A stretch of 64,000 nt of DNA. It comes from an uncultured Paracoccaceae bacterium. GTDB lineage: Bacteria; Pseudomonadota; Alphaproteobacteria; Rhodobacterales; Rhodobacteraceae. The notes below the pieces were generated by a model that searched no databases, had not been told where the DNA came from, and saw nothing but the letters and a program-made list of their open reading frames with translations. This document shows positions 1 through 7,614 of this stretch, in pieces. The position numbers and the translations under genes are program-made. The number at the start of each line of letters is the position of its first letter. Within the stretch, counting starts at the first letter, position 1. The DNA is taken from contig CANMIX010000003.1 of NCBI GenBank assembly GCA_947497985.1, positions 1 to 64,000 of the forward strand, in the 5' to 3' direction.

Positions 1-61
1 GAACCTCAACCTGCCGTAACTTCGTGACAATCTCTTCGGGCTTCGGTCGCTTGTTGGCCAT
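1..61 (-). CDS. IS3-family transposase OrfA, N-terminal fragment
   Basis: The first 20 codons are visible, reading MANKRPKPEEIVTKLRQVEV. This is the typical start of one IS3 OrfA subgroup whose N-terminus forms a helix-turn-helix that binds the terminal repeats. The ATG at 61 is preceded by cggaggaaacac, a good ribosome site. The gene runs off the left edge, so completeness cannot be judged. It differs from the OrfA at 263-526, so two IS3 subgroups are present here. Confidence 0.7.
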   Translation of the reverse strand, partial: MANKRPKPEEIVTKLRQVEV

Positions 62-117
62 GTGTTTCCTCCGTTTTACTAAACATAGCGGAGGACCACT
101 TCAGTGGGGGAAGGCCA
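1..117 (-). mobile_element. Left end of an IS3-family element, cut by the window edge
   Basis: Read on the minus strand, the block starts at 117 with TG, the usual first bases of IS3-family terminal repeats. It continues through a short leader with a strong ribosome site (cggagg) into a transposase OrfA start at 61. Directly outside 117 lies the OrfB reading frame of a different IS3 element, which is cut in mid-gene after its residue 50. This element therefore appears to have inserted into an older one. The exact boundary is inferred from where the OrfB similarity stops; the other end lies outside the window. Confidence 0.6.
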
Positions 118-269
118 GCGTCTCTTAGTTCACCATCACCCCTGCGTCGCGACAGATACCGAATGGATGAACGATCAACTTGCAACACATCACACGCCCG
201 CCGTTGGCTGATCTGATGTTGCTCCATCAGGTGCGCCACAGCTTTTCGCTTCAAGGCAGGCGTCACCAC
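118..269 (-). pseudogene. IS3-family transposase OrfB, 5' fragment
   Basis: Residues 1-50 match the N-terminus of IS3-family OrfB, including the stretch RKAVAHLMEQHQISQRRAC of its HTH_21-like helix-turn-helix. The DDE integrase core is missing because another IS3 end begins at 117, after which the frame continues only into unrelated IS leader sequence. The start overlaps the end of OrfA by 7 bases in another frame, as expected for a -1 frameshift fusion. It is non-functional as seen here. Confidence 0.7.
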
Positions 270-526
270 TTTTTTGAATTGATGTCTCGCAACATCGCAT
301 TGTCGAGCATCTGTTCCGCTAGCAGCTTCTTCAGCTTACCGTTCTCGTCTTCCAATGCCCGCAACCGCTTCGCATCAGATGGCTCCATGCCGCCATACTT
401 CGATTTGTATTTGTAAAACGTCGCAGAACTGATCCCGTGCCGCCGACACACATCGGCAGTCTTCCCGCCAGCTTCCTGTTCCTTGATCATCGCAATGATC
501 TGTTCGTCCGTGAATCGTGCCTTCAT
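263..526 (-). CDS. IS3-family transposase OrfA
   Basis: This is an 87-residue protein. The N-terminal half is a helix-turn-helix of the HTH_Tnp_1 type (start MKARFTDEQIIAMIKEQEAG, then a recognition helix near GISSATFYKYK). The C-terminal half is a leucine-zipper-like coiled coil (RLRALEDENGKLKKLLAEQM) used for OrfA/OrfAB multimerisation. The length is normal for the family and the frame is intact. OrfB follows in the -1 frame but is truncated, so only the regulatory OrfA product could be made from this copy. Confidence 0.85.
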   Translation of the reverse strand: MKARFTDEQIIAMIKEQEAGGKTADVCRRHGISSATFYKYKSKYGGMEPSDAKRLRALEDENGKLKKLLAEQMLDNAMLRDINSKKW

Positions 527-589
527 TTATCCGTCCTTTTGTTGGGCGGACCCTACACAAATCTGGAGGAGTTTTAGGGGCGCAGGTCA

Positions 590-782
590 ACCAGGGCTCG
601 CAATTCACATCCTTCGCTTGGGCCAACCGTCCGCGCAAAACTGGTGTGCGCATCTCCCCTCTCGGCAGATTTGTTATACAAATCGCCTGTCAGGCGACAC
701 TTGGCGGCAAACCGCCAGCCGAGGTTTATTGGCTGAGAAAAACGAAACTCATCCCGGTCAGCGAGAGCAGAGTGTAGCTTAA
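590..782 (+). pseudogene. IS3-family OrfB C-terminal remnant, deleted and frameshifted
   Basis: On the plus strand the frame reads NQGSQFTSFAWANRPRKTGV, the conserved region around the second catalytic aspartate of IS3 OrfB (normally DQGSQFTS, here N for D). After about 60 bases the similarity jumps to the extreme C-terminus (GGKPPAEVYWLRK, then in another frame PGQREQSVA). The middle of the integrase core is therefore deleted and the tail is frameshifted. It lies directly against the end of the neighbouring element at 589, which suggests that element inserted into it. The terminal repeat probably ends near 820 (ggggagtagctca). Confidence 0.6.
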
Positions 783-820
783 ACTACGTTGGAAACTGTC
801 CAGAAATTGGGGAGTAGCTC

Positions 821-1301
821 ACCCGTAAGCGAGATTTTCGTTCCTGTAGGAGAATTGCACGGTGGCGAACATGATCTCCCATTTTTACCGTCTTTGGCGA
901 CATCGAGACAATCTCCGGCGGGGAACGACCGTGGTTGCGCTCGTGTTGCTCAAACATTTGGCCGAGCAAGCCGCAAATGAACCAAATTGCGGGAAGAACG
1001 CGGACGGCAAACAGGAGAGTACTATGCGCTGTGCTGAGGTGCGGCGCTGAATTACTTTTGTCCATTTTTTTGATCTGGTTTGCGACCATAAAGCTTTGCG
1101 AGAAGGATTGAATAATCTCAAGTGTTTGCCCTGAATGCCACATATCGACCACGGTTTTTATCGCTTCGACTTCTGGCCCAAACGTAGCAGCTAGGGCGAG
1201 GGGGCTTTCTAAGCTCGTCCTTTTGGTGCTCGGGCTCCTGACAGCTTTGGCGGAAATTAAAGGCGTTTATCAGGTTATTCGCCGGTGATGGTTCGGGACT
1301 G
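821..1301. other. 480-base stretch without a confident gene
   Basis: No recognisable gene, RNA or clear hairpin is seen. On the minus strand an open frame runs from about 1272 down to 784. It has protein-like composition around FGPEVEAIKTVVDMWHSGQT but has no good start or ribosome site, and its 3' end lies in IS remnant sequence. It may be a gene decayed by the IS insertions or chance; I do not recognise a family. Confidence 0.4.
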
Positions 1302-2030
1302 TCATTTTGCATCCCGTTCTGCGCGCCATTTCTCAAAATCATCCAGATTGCTTTTATCGGTGGCCGGATAGAGCCCGATGATGCTGGCACCTGCGTTCAC
1401 CCGGGTGAGGACAAAGTCTTCGTAGTCGGTCATTGCCGTTGCCTCTTCTGCGGCTTCATCTGCCAGATGGGCGGGGATGACAATGATGCTGTCGTCATCA
1501 CCAACCAGGATGTCTCCGGGGAAAACCGGTGCGTCGCCACATCCGACTGGGACATTGATATCGATCGCTTCGTTTGTTGTTAGGTTCGTCAGGCTGGCAG
1601 GGCGGTTGTGATAGGCGGGAATATCAAGTTCCGCGATGTTCATGGCGTCCCGAAATCCACCATCGGTCACAACACCTGCAACGCCGCGTGCCATCAACCG
1701 CGAGATCAGAATATCCCCGGCCGAGGCCGCATAAGCGCTTTTGCGGCTGTCCATCACCATCACATGACCCGCTGGACACATCTCAACCGCGTGACGTTGG
1801 GGGTGTTTGGGATTGCGAAACTCGACCAATTGGTTGCGATCTTCACGCGCAGGCATGTAGCGCAGGGTAAAGGCGGGGCCGACCATGTTTTTCCCTTTGC
1901 GCGACAGGGGGTGCACATCCTGGATCACCTGATTGCGCAATCCGCGTTTGTACATAACCGTGCAAAGGGTTGCGACGGACACCTTTTCCAGCTGGGCGCG
2001 GGTCTCTGGTTTCAGCGGGTACTCGGTCAT
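1302..2030 (-). CDS. RraA-like / 4-hydroxy-4-methyl-2-oxoglutarate aldolase family protein
   Basis: A 242-residue protein of the RraA/HMG-CHA aldolase fold. Family members either cleave 4-hydroxy-4-methyl-2-oxoglutarate or 4-carboxy-4-hydroxy-2-oxoadipate to pyruvate plus a second oxoacid, or, in RraA itself, bind RNase E. The core motif is visible as the segment around GDILISRLMARGVAGVVTDG followed by GFRD, where the Arg-Asp pair binds substrate and metal. The ATG at 2030 is chosen because aaaggaaac lies just upstream; an in-frame ATG at 2069 lacks a ribosome site. It is the last gene of the ABC operon that begins at 9120, so a catabolic aldolase or decarboxylase role is more likely than RNase regulation. 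Confidence 0.8.
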   Translation of the reverse strand: MTEYPLKPETRAQLEKVSVATLCTVMYKRGLRNQVIQDVHPLSRKGKNMVGPAFTLRYMPAREDRNQLVEFRNPKHPQRHAVEMCPAGHVMVMDSRKSAYAASAGDILISRLMARGVAGVVTDGGFRDAMNIAELDIPAYHNRPASLTNLTTNEAIDINVPVGCGDAPVFPGDILVGDDDSIIVIPAHLADEAAEEATAMTDYEDFVLTRVNAGASIIGLYPATDKSNLDDFEKWRAERDAK

Positions 2031-2069
2031 ATCGTTTCCTTTCGATTGTATTTTAGAGAAACCGGACAT

Positions 2070-3107
2070 TCAGGCGCCCTGATTCAATTTGTTGTGGCGA
2101 ATGGATGAAAAGAGGGAGAGGCAGATAAAGCTTGCTCCAATCAAGCCTGTGAACAGCTCTGGCACATGCAACAGGGACTGGGTGAACATGATGACTGACA
2201 ACACCAGCACAGAATAAAAGGCTCCGTGTTCCAGATAGCGAAATTGGGTCAACATCTTTTGCTCGACCAGCATGATGGTCATCGAACGCACATAGAACGC
2301 GCCAATGCCTAGGCCGATGGCGATCAGAAACAGGTTCTGCGTCAGCGCAAAGGCTCCGATTACCCCGTCAAAGGAGAAACTGGCGTCCAGCACTTCGAGA
2401 TAGAGAAAGGCCCCAAGCCCACCTTTGGCGGCGAGGTTTTGTGCCTCTTTCTTGTCGTCCAGAAAGTGCCCCAACAGCTCCACCGCGAGAAAGGTCAAAA
2501 GCCCGCAAACAGAAGCAAACAGAAAGGTCGCGCTCTCATGCGGGGGCAGTGAAACGGCAAAGAGCAGCGCCGTAAACATCACCACCGCGATTTCCAACCC
2601 TCGGATAGAGGCCCAGCGGCGCAGACGGCTTTCGATAACGCGGATCCAATCGACCTCTTTGGATTGATCGATGAAATAGGACAGCGCCACCATCATCAGG
2701 AACGTGCCCCCAAAGGCAGAGATCCCAATATGGGACTCATCCATGATGCGGGCGTATTCCTGCGGTTCCGTAGCGGCCAGCACAACGGCAGACAACGGTC
2801 CGATCTTGGCAGCAACCGCGACAACAGCGAGTGGAAAGATGATCCGCATGCCAAAGACCGCAATGATAATCCCCCAGGTGAGAAACCTGTGTTGCCATTT
2901 CGGATCCATCGTCTCTAAAATATTGGCGTTGACGATGGCATTGTCAAAACTCAACGAGATCTCCAGCACCGCCAGAACCACGCCGATCAGGAAAAACGAC
3001 AATGCACCGCCGATGGTTCCGGTGGTTTGCAACCCCAGCCAATAGGCAAGCGCCAGCCCCACGGCGGTGAACAACAGGGGCCATCTAAGGTAGGATAAAG
3101 CCTGCAT
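2070..3107 (-). CDS. DUF475 family integral membrane protein (TerC-like)
   Basis: A 345-residue polytopic membrane protein with about nine hydrophobic segments. Two repeated acidic motifs lie within membrane segments, EISLSFDNAIVNA near residue 50 and EVLDASFSFDGVIGA near residue 245. These are the hallmark of DUF475 and resemble TerC/LysE-superfamily metal or ion exporters. The ATG overlaps the stop of the upstream dehydrogenase by one base (taatg), showing translational coupling. Its presence inside a peptide-uptake and catabolic operon is unusual. Its substrate is unknown; metal-ion or solute efflux is only an inference from TerC. Confidence 0.8.
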   Translation of the reverse strand: MQALSYLRWPLLFTAVGLALAYWLGLQTTGTIGGALSFFLIGVVLAVLEISLSFDNAIVNANILETMDPKWQHRFLTWGIIIAVFGMRIIFPLAVVAVAAKIGPLSAVVLAATEPQEYARIMDESHIGISAFGGTFLMMVALSYFIDQSKEVDWIRVIESRLRRWASIRGLEIAVVMFTALLFAVSLPPHESATFLFASVCGLLTFLAVELLGHFLDDKKEAQNLAAKGGLGAFLYLEVLDASFSFDGVIGAFALTQNLFLIAIGLGIGAFYVRSMTIMLVEQKMLTQFRYLEHGAFYSVLVLSVIMFTQSLLHVPELFTGLIGASFICLSLFSSIRHNKLNQGA

Positions 3108-4078
3108 TACCGCACTCCTTCCGCAGGTTTGGGACTTGCTTTGACTTGTGACGCCAAGGACTTGCCCATGAAATGCGCGATCAAATTGTCCACCGCCAAT
3201 TGGGTCATTGCCTGACGCGTCTCAACCGTGCCGCTGGCGTGGTGGGGGTAAAGCGTCACATTTGGCAATGCGGTCAGTTCGGGATTGGGATTGGGTTCAT
3301 TTTCAAACACATCCAAACCCGCCGCGCCCAAGTCGCCCGACTGCAAACAATCGATCAGCGCTGCCTCATCCACCACACTGCCGCGCGCGATATTGATCAA
3401 TACGCCATGCGCGCCCAAGCGGGCCAGAACGTCTGCGTCGACCACTTTGCGGGTTTCGGCCCCGCCGGGAACGGCCACGATCAAGACGTCACTCCAATCC
3501 GCCAATGCGGCAACATCCGGGAAATAGGGATAAGGCAGCTCGCGTGCGCGTCGGCTGGAATAGCCGATCTCCATGCGCATGGCCTGCAGGCGCGTCGCGA
3601 TCTCGGCACCGATTGCGCCAAACCCAAAGATCCCGGCCCGTTTGCCTGTCAGCGTATGCAACAAAGGATAGTGCCCTTCGCGCTGCCATTTCCCCTCGCG
3701 CACATGCCGATCCGCGCGCACCAACTCTTTGAGGGTTGAAAGCGTCAGCATAACGGCGGTGTCGGCCACCTCATCCTTGAGCGCGAGCGACGCATTGGTC
3801 AGCGCAATACCGCGTTTTTCGAGGGCAAGATGATCTAGCCCCTCAAACCCCGCACTGGTGCAGGCCACAATCTCCAATTTTGGCAACTGCGACAGCTGTG
3901 CCTGACCCAATGTGTCTTTGCCGTTGATGATCACCGCGCGACAGTCCGCGCCGACCTCTTGCAACAAGGCGTCTTTGTCGTTTGCGGTGTCATAGCGATG
4001 CACAACAAACTCTTCGGCCAAACGGTCCAACGCAAAGGGCCGAAGGGTCGACATTATCAATATGTTGGGTTTCGTCAT
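3107..4078 (-). CDS. D-isomer-specific 2-hydroxyacid dehydrogenase
   Basis: A 323-residue NAD(P)-dependent dehydrogenase interconverting 2-hydroxy- and 2-oxoacids. The Rossmann motif GFGAIG is at 152-157. The catalytic triad is complete: Arg232 in NIARGS, Glu261 in DVFENEP and His279 in PHHASGT. The length is normal. It overlaps the ATPase gene upstream (atga) and the DUF475 gene downstream (taatg), so the three are co-translated. With the RraA-like aldolase in the same operon it could process a hydroxyacid or oxoacid from the imported compound. The precise substrate (glyoxylate, hydroxypyruvate or phosphoglycerate-like) cannot be told. Confidence 0.85.
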   Translation of the reverse strand: MTKPNILIMSTLRPFALDRLAEEFVVHRYDTANDKDALLQEVGADCRAVIINGKDTLGQAQLSQLPKLEIVACTSAGFEGLDHLALEKRGIALTNASLALKDEVADTAVMLTLSTLKELVRADRHVREGKWQREGHYPLLHTLTGKRAGIFGFGAIGAEIATRLQAMRMEIGYSSRRARELPYPYFPDVAALADWSDVLIVAVPGGAETRKVVDADVLARLGAHGVLINIARGSVVDEAALIDCLQSGDLGAAGLDVFENEPNPNPELTALPNVTLYPHHASGTVETRQAMTQLAVDNLIAHFMGKSLASQVKASPKPAEGVR

Positions 4079-5706
4079 GCTGGGTGCCTTTCCATGTCCC
4101 TCAAGGCTCTGCGTCTGCGCGCCTGCTCTGCCGGATCCGGGCTGAGGCTGGCAGCGATCAAATTGCGGGTGTAGTCTTCACGCGGCGCTTCAAAGATCTG
4201 CTCGACAGGTCCCTGTTCAACAATTTTTCCGCGTTTCATAACGATCACCCGATGGGCAAAGTCACGCACCAATGGCAGGTCATGGGCGATAAAGAGGTAA
4301 CTCAGCCCCAGCTGCGCCTGTAAATCCGTCAGCAACGCCAAAACCTGCGCCTGAATGGAGACATCCAGGGCCGACACGGCCTCGTCACAGATGATCAATT
4401 TGGGTTCCAGTGCCAACGCGCGTGCAATGGCGATACGCTGACGTTGACCGCCGGAAAACTGGTGCGGGTAGCGGTGAATATGTTCCGCTTTCAGACCCAC
4501 CTGCTCCAGCAATTCACAGACCCGTGCCTTCCACTGCTTCTTGGGCAGAATGTTGGGGTGGATGACAAAAGCCTCTGAAATGATGTCGTAAATCGACATG
4601 CGCGGGTTCAGAGATTGGGTCGGGTCCTGAAACACCATCTGAATGTCGCGCCGGATGTCAAACATCTCTTTTGCGCTCATGCTCAACAGGTCTTTGCCCT
4701 CAAAAAGGGCCTGGCCGGAGGTTGCCTCTTCCAGCCGTAAAAGCGTTTTTGCAAGGGTGGATTTGCCTGATCCGGACTCCCCTACGATGGCGACGGATTC
4801 ACCCGGCAAAACGGTCAGCGACGCGCCTTCCAGCGCGACGAAACCGCCGTAATGTTTGGCCAGATCCGAGATCTCCAAGATCGGCTGAACCGATGCATCC
4901 ACCTGTTCCGCCAGATCGCCATCACCCGGCACGGCGGCAATCAGGTTCTGTGTGTAGGGGTGTTGTGGGTTGTGATAGACCTCATGCGCGGTGCCGGTCT
5001 CCACAATCTGACCAGAATTCATGACCACCACGCGGTCGGCGATTTCCGCAACAACACCCAGATCATGAGTGATGAGCAAAAGCCCCATGCCGGTCTCTTC
5101 CTGCAGTTCCTCCAACAGGGCCAGAATTTGTGCCTGCACCGTCACATCAAGCGCCGTGGTCGGCTCATCCGCGATCAAGATATCGGGCTTCAGCGCCAGC
5201 GCCATCGCGATCATGATCCGTTGGCGCTGCCCGCCCGAGAATTGATGCGGGTAAGCGTCGACCTTGGTTGCGGCCTCCGGGATACCAACACGTTCCAGCA
5301 ATTCGATGGTCCGCGCCCGCGTCTCGGATTTGCTGATCCCATGGGCTGTCATGGTTTCGGCAATCTGAAACCCAATTGAGTAGACCGGGTTCAGATGGCT
5401 CAGCGGATCTTGAAAGATCATCGCGATCCGATGACCATTCAGCTTGCGCCGACGCTCCCCGGACATCTGCAACAGGTCTTCGCCCTCAAACAGGATCTCA
5501 CCTGACGTGATCTCCCCCGGCGGCATATCGATCAGGTTAAGGATCGCAGAGGCCGAGACGGATTTTCCGGACCCGGACTCTCCCAAAATGGCCAGCGTTT
5601 CGCCACGTTCCAGATGCCAGCTGACATCGCGCACTGCGTGAACCGTGCCATGCGAGGTGTGGAAATCTACTGAAAGATTGCGCACATCAAGAAGTCGCTT
5701 ATCCAT
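4075..5706 (-). CDS. Dipeptide/oligopeptide-type ABC transporter, fused double ATPase
   Basis: A 543-residue protein fusing two ABC ATPase domains equivalent to DppD and DppF. Domain 1 has Walker A GESGSGKS at 42-49, signature FSGGQRQRI and Walker B ending [12 protein letters not shown]. Domain 2 has a second GESGSGKS near 308, another FSGGQRQRI and [12 protein letters not shown]. Both domains carry the oligopeptide-type C-terminal tail ([14 protein letters not shown], then [12 protein letters not shown]). It powers the permeases encoded just upstream (8-base overlap with 5699). The fused layout is common for nickel/peptide/glutathione-type (GsiA-like) systems. Start and stop are clean. Confidence 0.9.
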   Translation of the reverse strand: MDKRLLDVRNLSVDFHTSHGTVHAVRDVSWHLERGETLAILGESGSGKSVSASAILNLIDMPPGEITSGEILFEGEDLLQMSGERRRKLNGHRIAMIFQDPLSHLNPVYSIGFQIAETMTAHGISKSETRARTIELLERVGIPEAATKVDAYPHQFSGGQRQRIMIAMALALKPDILIADEPTTALDVTVQAQILALLEELQEETGMGLLLITHDLGVVAEIADRVVVMNSGQIVETGTAHEVYHNPQHPYTQNLIAAVPGDGDLAEQVDASVQPILEISDLAKHYGGFVALEGASLTVLPGESVAIVGESGSGKSTLAKTLLRLEEATSGQALFEGKDLLSMSAKEMFDIRRDIQMVFQDPTQSLNPRMSIYDIISEAFVIHPNILPKKQWKARVCELLEQVGLKAEHIHRYPHQFSGGQRQRIAIARALALEPKLIICDEAVSALDVSIQAQVLALLTDLQAQLGLSYLFIAHDLPLVRDFAHRVIVMKRGKIVEQGPVEQIFEAPREDYTRNLIAASLSPDPAEQARRRRALRDMERHPA

Positions 5707-6634
5707 TTTTCTTCCTCACGTTTTCAAGGCGCCAGCGCTGTGCAGGGTCAAGGGCGGTGCGCATCCAATGGGACAACAGGTTCAGCGACAGGGTGGTCAG
5801 GATGATGGCAAGCCCTGGCCAGAACGACAGCCACCAGGCCGTTGTCAGATAGGGGCGTCCCTGCGCGACCATCAAACCCCAGGTGATTTCGGGGGGTTGA
5901 ATGCCGATGCCGAGGAAGGACAGCGAGGATTCCGCCAACATCACAAAGGCAAAGTCCAAGGTGGCAATTGTCACCAGCGTCGGGAACACAACCGGTAAGA
6001 TATGGCGAAACACGATGCGCGGTGTCGATGCACCCATCACCTTGGCGGCTTGCACAAACATGCGTTCGCGCACCTCCAACGTCTCGGCCCGCGCGGTCCG
6101 CAGGTATACCGGGATCCGTGTGATCGCGAGCACCACAACCAGATTGAACACCGAACTTTCGAGCATAAACAACACGATCACCGCCAACAGAAGCGACGGG
6201 AATGACATGATAATGTCGGCAACCCGCATGATCACCTGGCTCATGGTTTTTGAGGTGTAGCCTGCAACCAATCCCAGACTGGTTCCGATGGTCAGCGAAA
6301 AGAAGACAGCCCCCGCGGCGACAAAGACGGTGTTTTGCGCCGCAACAATGATCCGGGCCAGCAGCGGGCGACCAAGGGCGTCACCGCCAAGCCAGAACTG
6401 CCAGTCCTTGGAAAAATCAAACGGAGGCATATTGCGTCCACGCAAGTTCTGCTTGGTCGCGATATCTTCGAGCAGCAATGGCCCGAGAACCGCGCTTAAC
6501 AGCACGAGGACAAGGAACATTGCAGATACAAAGGCGAATTTGTCCGCCCACAACATCCGCAGGGTCCGCAAAATCGGATTGGGCGCGTCTGGGATCTCTG
6601 GGATGCCTATGTGTGTTTGTTCAGAAACAGTCAT
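5699..6634 (-). CDS. ABC transporter permease, DppC type
   Basis: A 311-residue inner-membrane permease with an N-terminal OppC_N segment (residues about 20-70, one membrane helix after a cytoplasmic tail), then the BPD_transp_1 domain with five further helices. The EAA loop that docks on the ATPase reads AAKVMGASTPRIVFRHILP near residue 197. The C-terminus is shorter and less hydrophobic than the rest. It sits 3 bases after the DppB-type gene and overlaps the ATPase gene, so it belongs to the operon 9120-1302. Confidence 0.88.
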   Translation of the reverse strand: MTVSEQTHIGIPEIPDAPNPILRTLRMLWADKFAFVSAMFLVLVLLSAVLGPLLLEDIATKQNLRGRNMPPFDFSKDWQFWLGGDALGRPLLARIIVAAQNTVFVAAGAVFFSLTIGTSLGLVAGYTSKTMSQVIMRVADIIMSFPSLLLAVIVLFMLESSVFNLVVVLAITRIPVYLRTARAETLEVRERMFVQAAKVMGASTPRIVFRHILPVVFPTLVTIATLDFAFVMLAESSLSFLGIGIQPPEITWGLMVAQGRPYLTTAWWLSFWPGLAIILTTLSLNLLSHWMRTALDPAQRWRLENVRKKNG

Positions 6635-6637
6635 GGG

Positions 6638-7552
6638 TCAGTACCTGATGCGGGGATCGAGGATCGAATAAAGAACGTCGATCAGGATATTCATAAGGAA
6701 AATGGCCATTGCAGTGACCATGATCGCTGCCAACACAACGGTGAAATCCCGCTGCAAGATGGAGTCGATCATCAGTTTTCCAACGCCTGGAAAGCCAAAG
6801 ATGGTTTCAATCACCACAGCACCGTTCAACAGGGCGGCGGCTTGGTCGCCGATCACCGTGATCACCGGCAACAGCGCATTGCGCAGGGCGTGGACAAAAA
6901 CGATGGGGCGCATTTTGACGCCTTTGGCGCGGGCGGTTTTGACATAGGCAGATCCCAATGCGGTGATCATCGATCCGCGCACAACCTGCACGATCAAGCC
7001 AAAGGGGCGAATAAACAGGACCGAAATGGGCAGGATCCAGTGCCAGACCGTTCCTGTGCCCGATGTCGGCACCCAGCCCAGCGTCACAGAGAAGACGACA
7101 ATTGCAACAATCGCCACCCAAAAGTCAGGTGCGCTTGCCCCGATTAAAGAGAAGAACGTGGCGATCCGGTCAAAGATACCGCCGATGTAGTAAGCCGCCA
7201 GAGACCCAACAACGATGGCCATCGCAACAACCAATGTCATGGTGATCGCCGCCAGTTGCAGCGTCCAGCTGAACCCGCGCAAGACCACGTCAATGGCCGG
7301 TTCGGCGCGCCGGATGGACTCTCCAAAATCCAAGCGGATCAGGTCACCCATATAGTGGAAGAACTGCACGATCAGCGGATCGTTCAACCCGTGAATTTCG
7401 CGAAACTGATTGCGGCTTTCCTCGGACGCATCCAACGGCAGGTACAGGCCAGTGGGATCACCGGTCAACCGGCTGAGGAAGAACACAAGTAGGATCAGCC
7501 CGACCAACGAGATGCCACTCGCCACCGCACGTTTTCCCAGAAAACTAAGCAT
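6638..7552 (-). CDS. ABC transporter permease, DppB type
   Basis: A 304-residue permease with six membrane segments. The first (VASGISLVGLILLVFFLSRL) follows a short basic N-terminus, then a periplasmic loop with GLNDPLIVQFFHYMGDL, then the BPD_transp_1 domain. The EAA loop reads TARAKGVKMRPIVFVHALRN. The ATG at 7552 is chosen because aaagg lies 9 bases upstream; a GTG at 7582 would add ten residues but lies inside the intergenic hairpin. It pairs with the DppC-type gene downstream. Confidence 0.85.
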   Translation of the reverse strand: MLSFLGKRAVASGISLVGLILLVFFLSRLTGDPTGLYLPLDASEESRNQFREIHGLNDPLIVQFFHYMGDLIRLDFGESIRRAEPAIDVVLRGFSWTLQLAAITMTLVVAMAIVVGSLAAYYIGGIFDRIATFFSLIGASAPDFWVAIVAIVVFSVTLGWVPTSGTGTVWHWILPISVLFIRPFGLIVQVVRGSMITALGSAYVKTARAKGVKMRPIVFVHALRNALLPVITVIGDQAAALLNGAVVIETIFGFPGVGKLMIDSILQRDFTVVLAAIMVTAMAIFLMNILIDVLYSILDPRIRY

Positions 7553-7577
7553 AGATGCAAACCTTTGCGTTTGGACA

Positions 7578-7605
7578 TCCACGGGCAGCGGGTGCCGCCC
7601 GTGGA
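7578..7605 (-). other. Intergenic hairpin between binding-protein and permease genes
   Basis: A perfect 9-bp stem (tccacgggc / gcccgtgga) with a 10-base loop lies right after the binding-protein stop at 7615. There is no T run after it on the minus strand, so it is more likely an mRNA 3'-end stabiliser than a full terminator. It would favour binding-protein mRNA over the membrane genes. Similar hairpins follow three other binding-protein genes in this window. Confidence 0.55.
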
Positions 7606-7614
7606 CAGGTTCCG

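Larger units (their letters stand above)
118..589 (-). mobile_element. Remnant of an IS3-family element, interrupted at 117
   Basis: The minus-strand start of this element is at about 589, where a terminal repeat beginning tgacctgcgcccctaaaact is seen. Inside are a complete OrfA (526-263) and the first 50 codons of OrfB (269-120) in a shifted frame, the arrangement used for programmed frameshifting in IS3 elements. OrfB is cut at 117 by the second element, so this copy cannot make a full transposase unless its remaining part lies beyond the window on the far side of the insertion. Confidence 0.65.
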
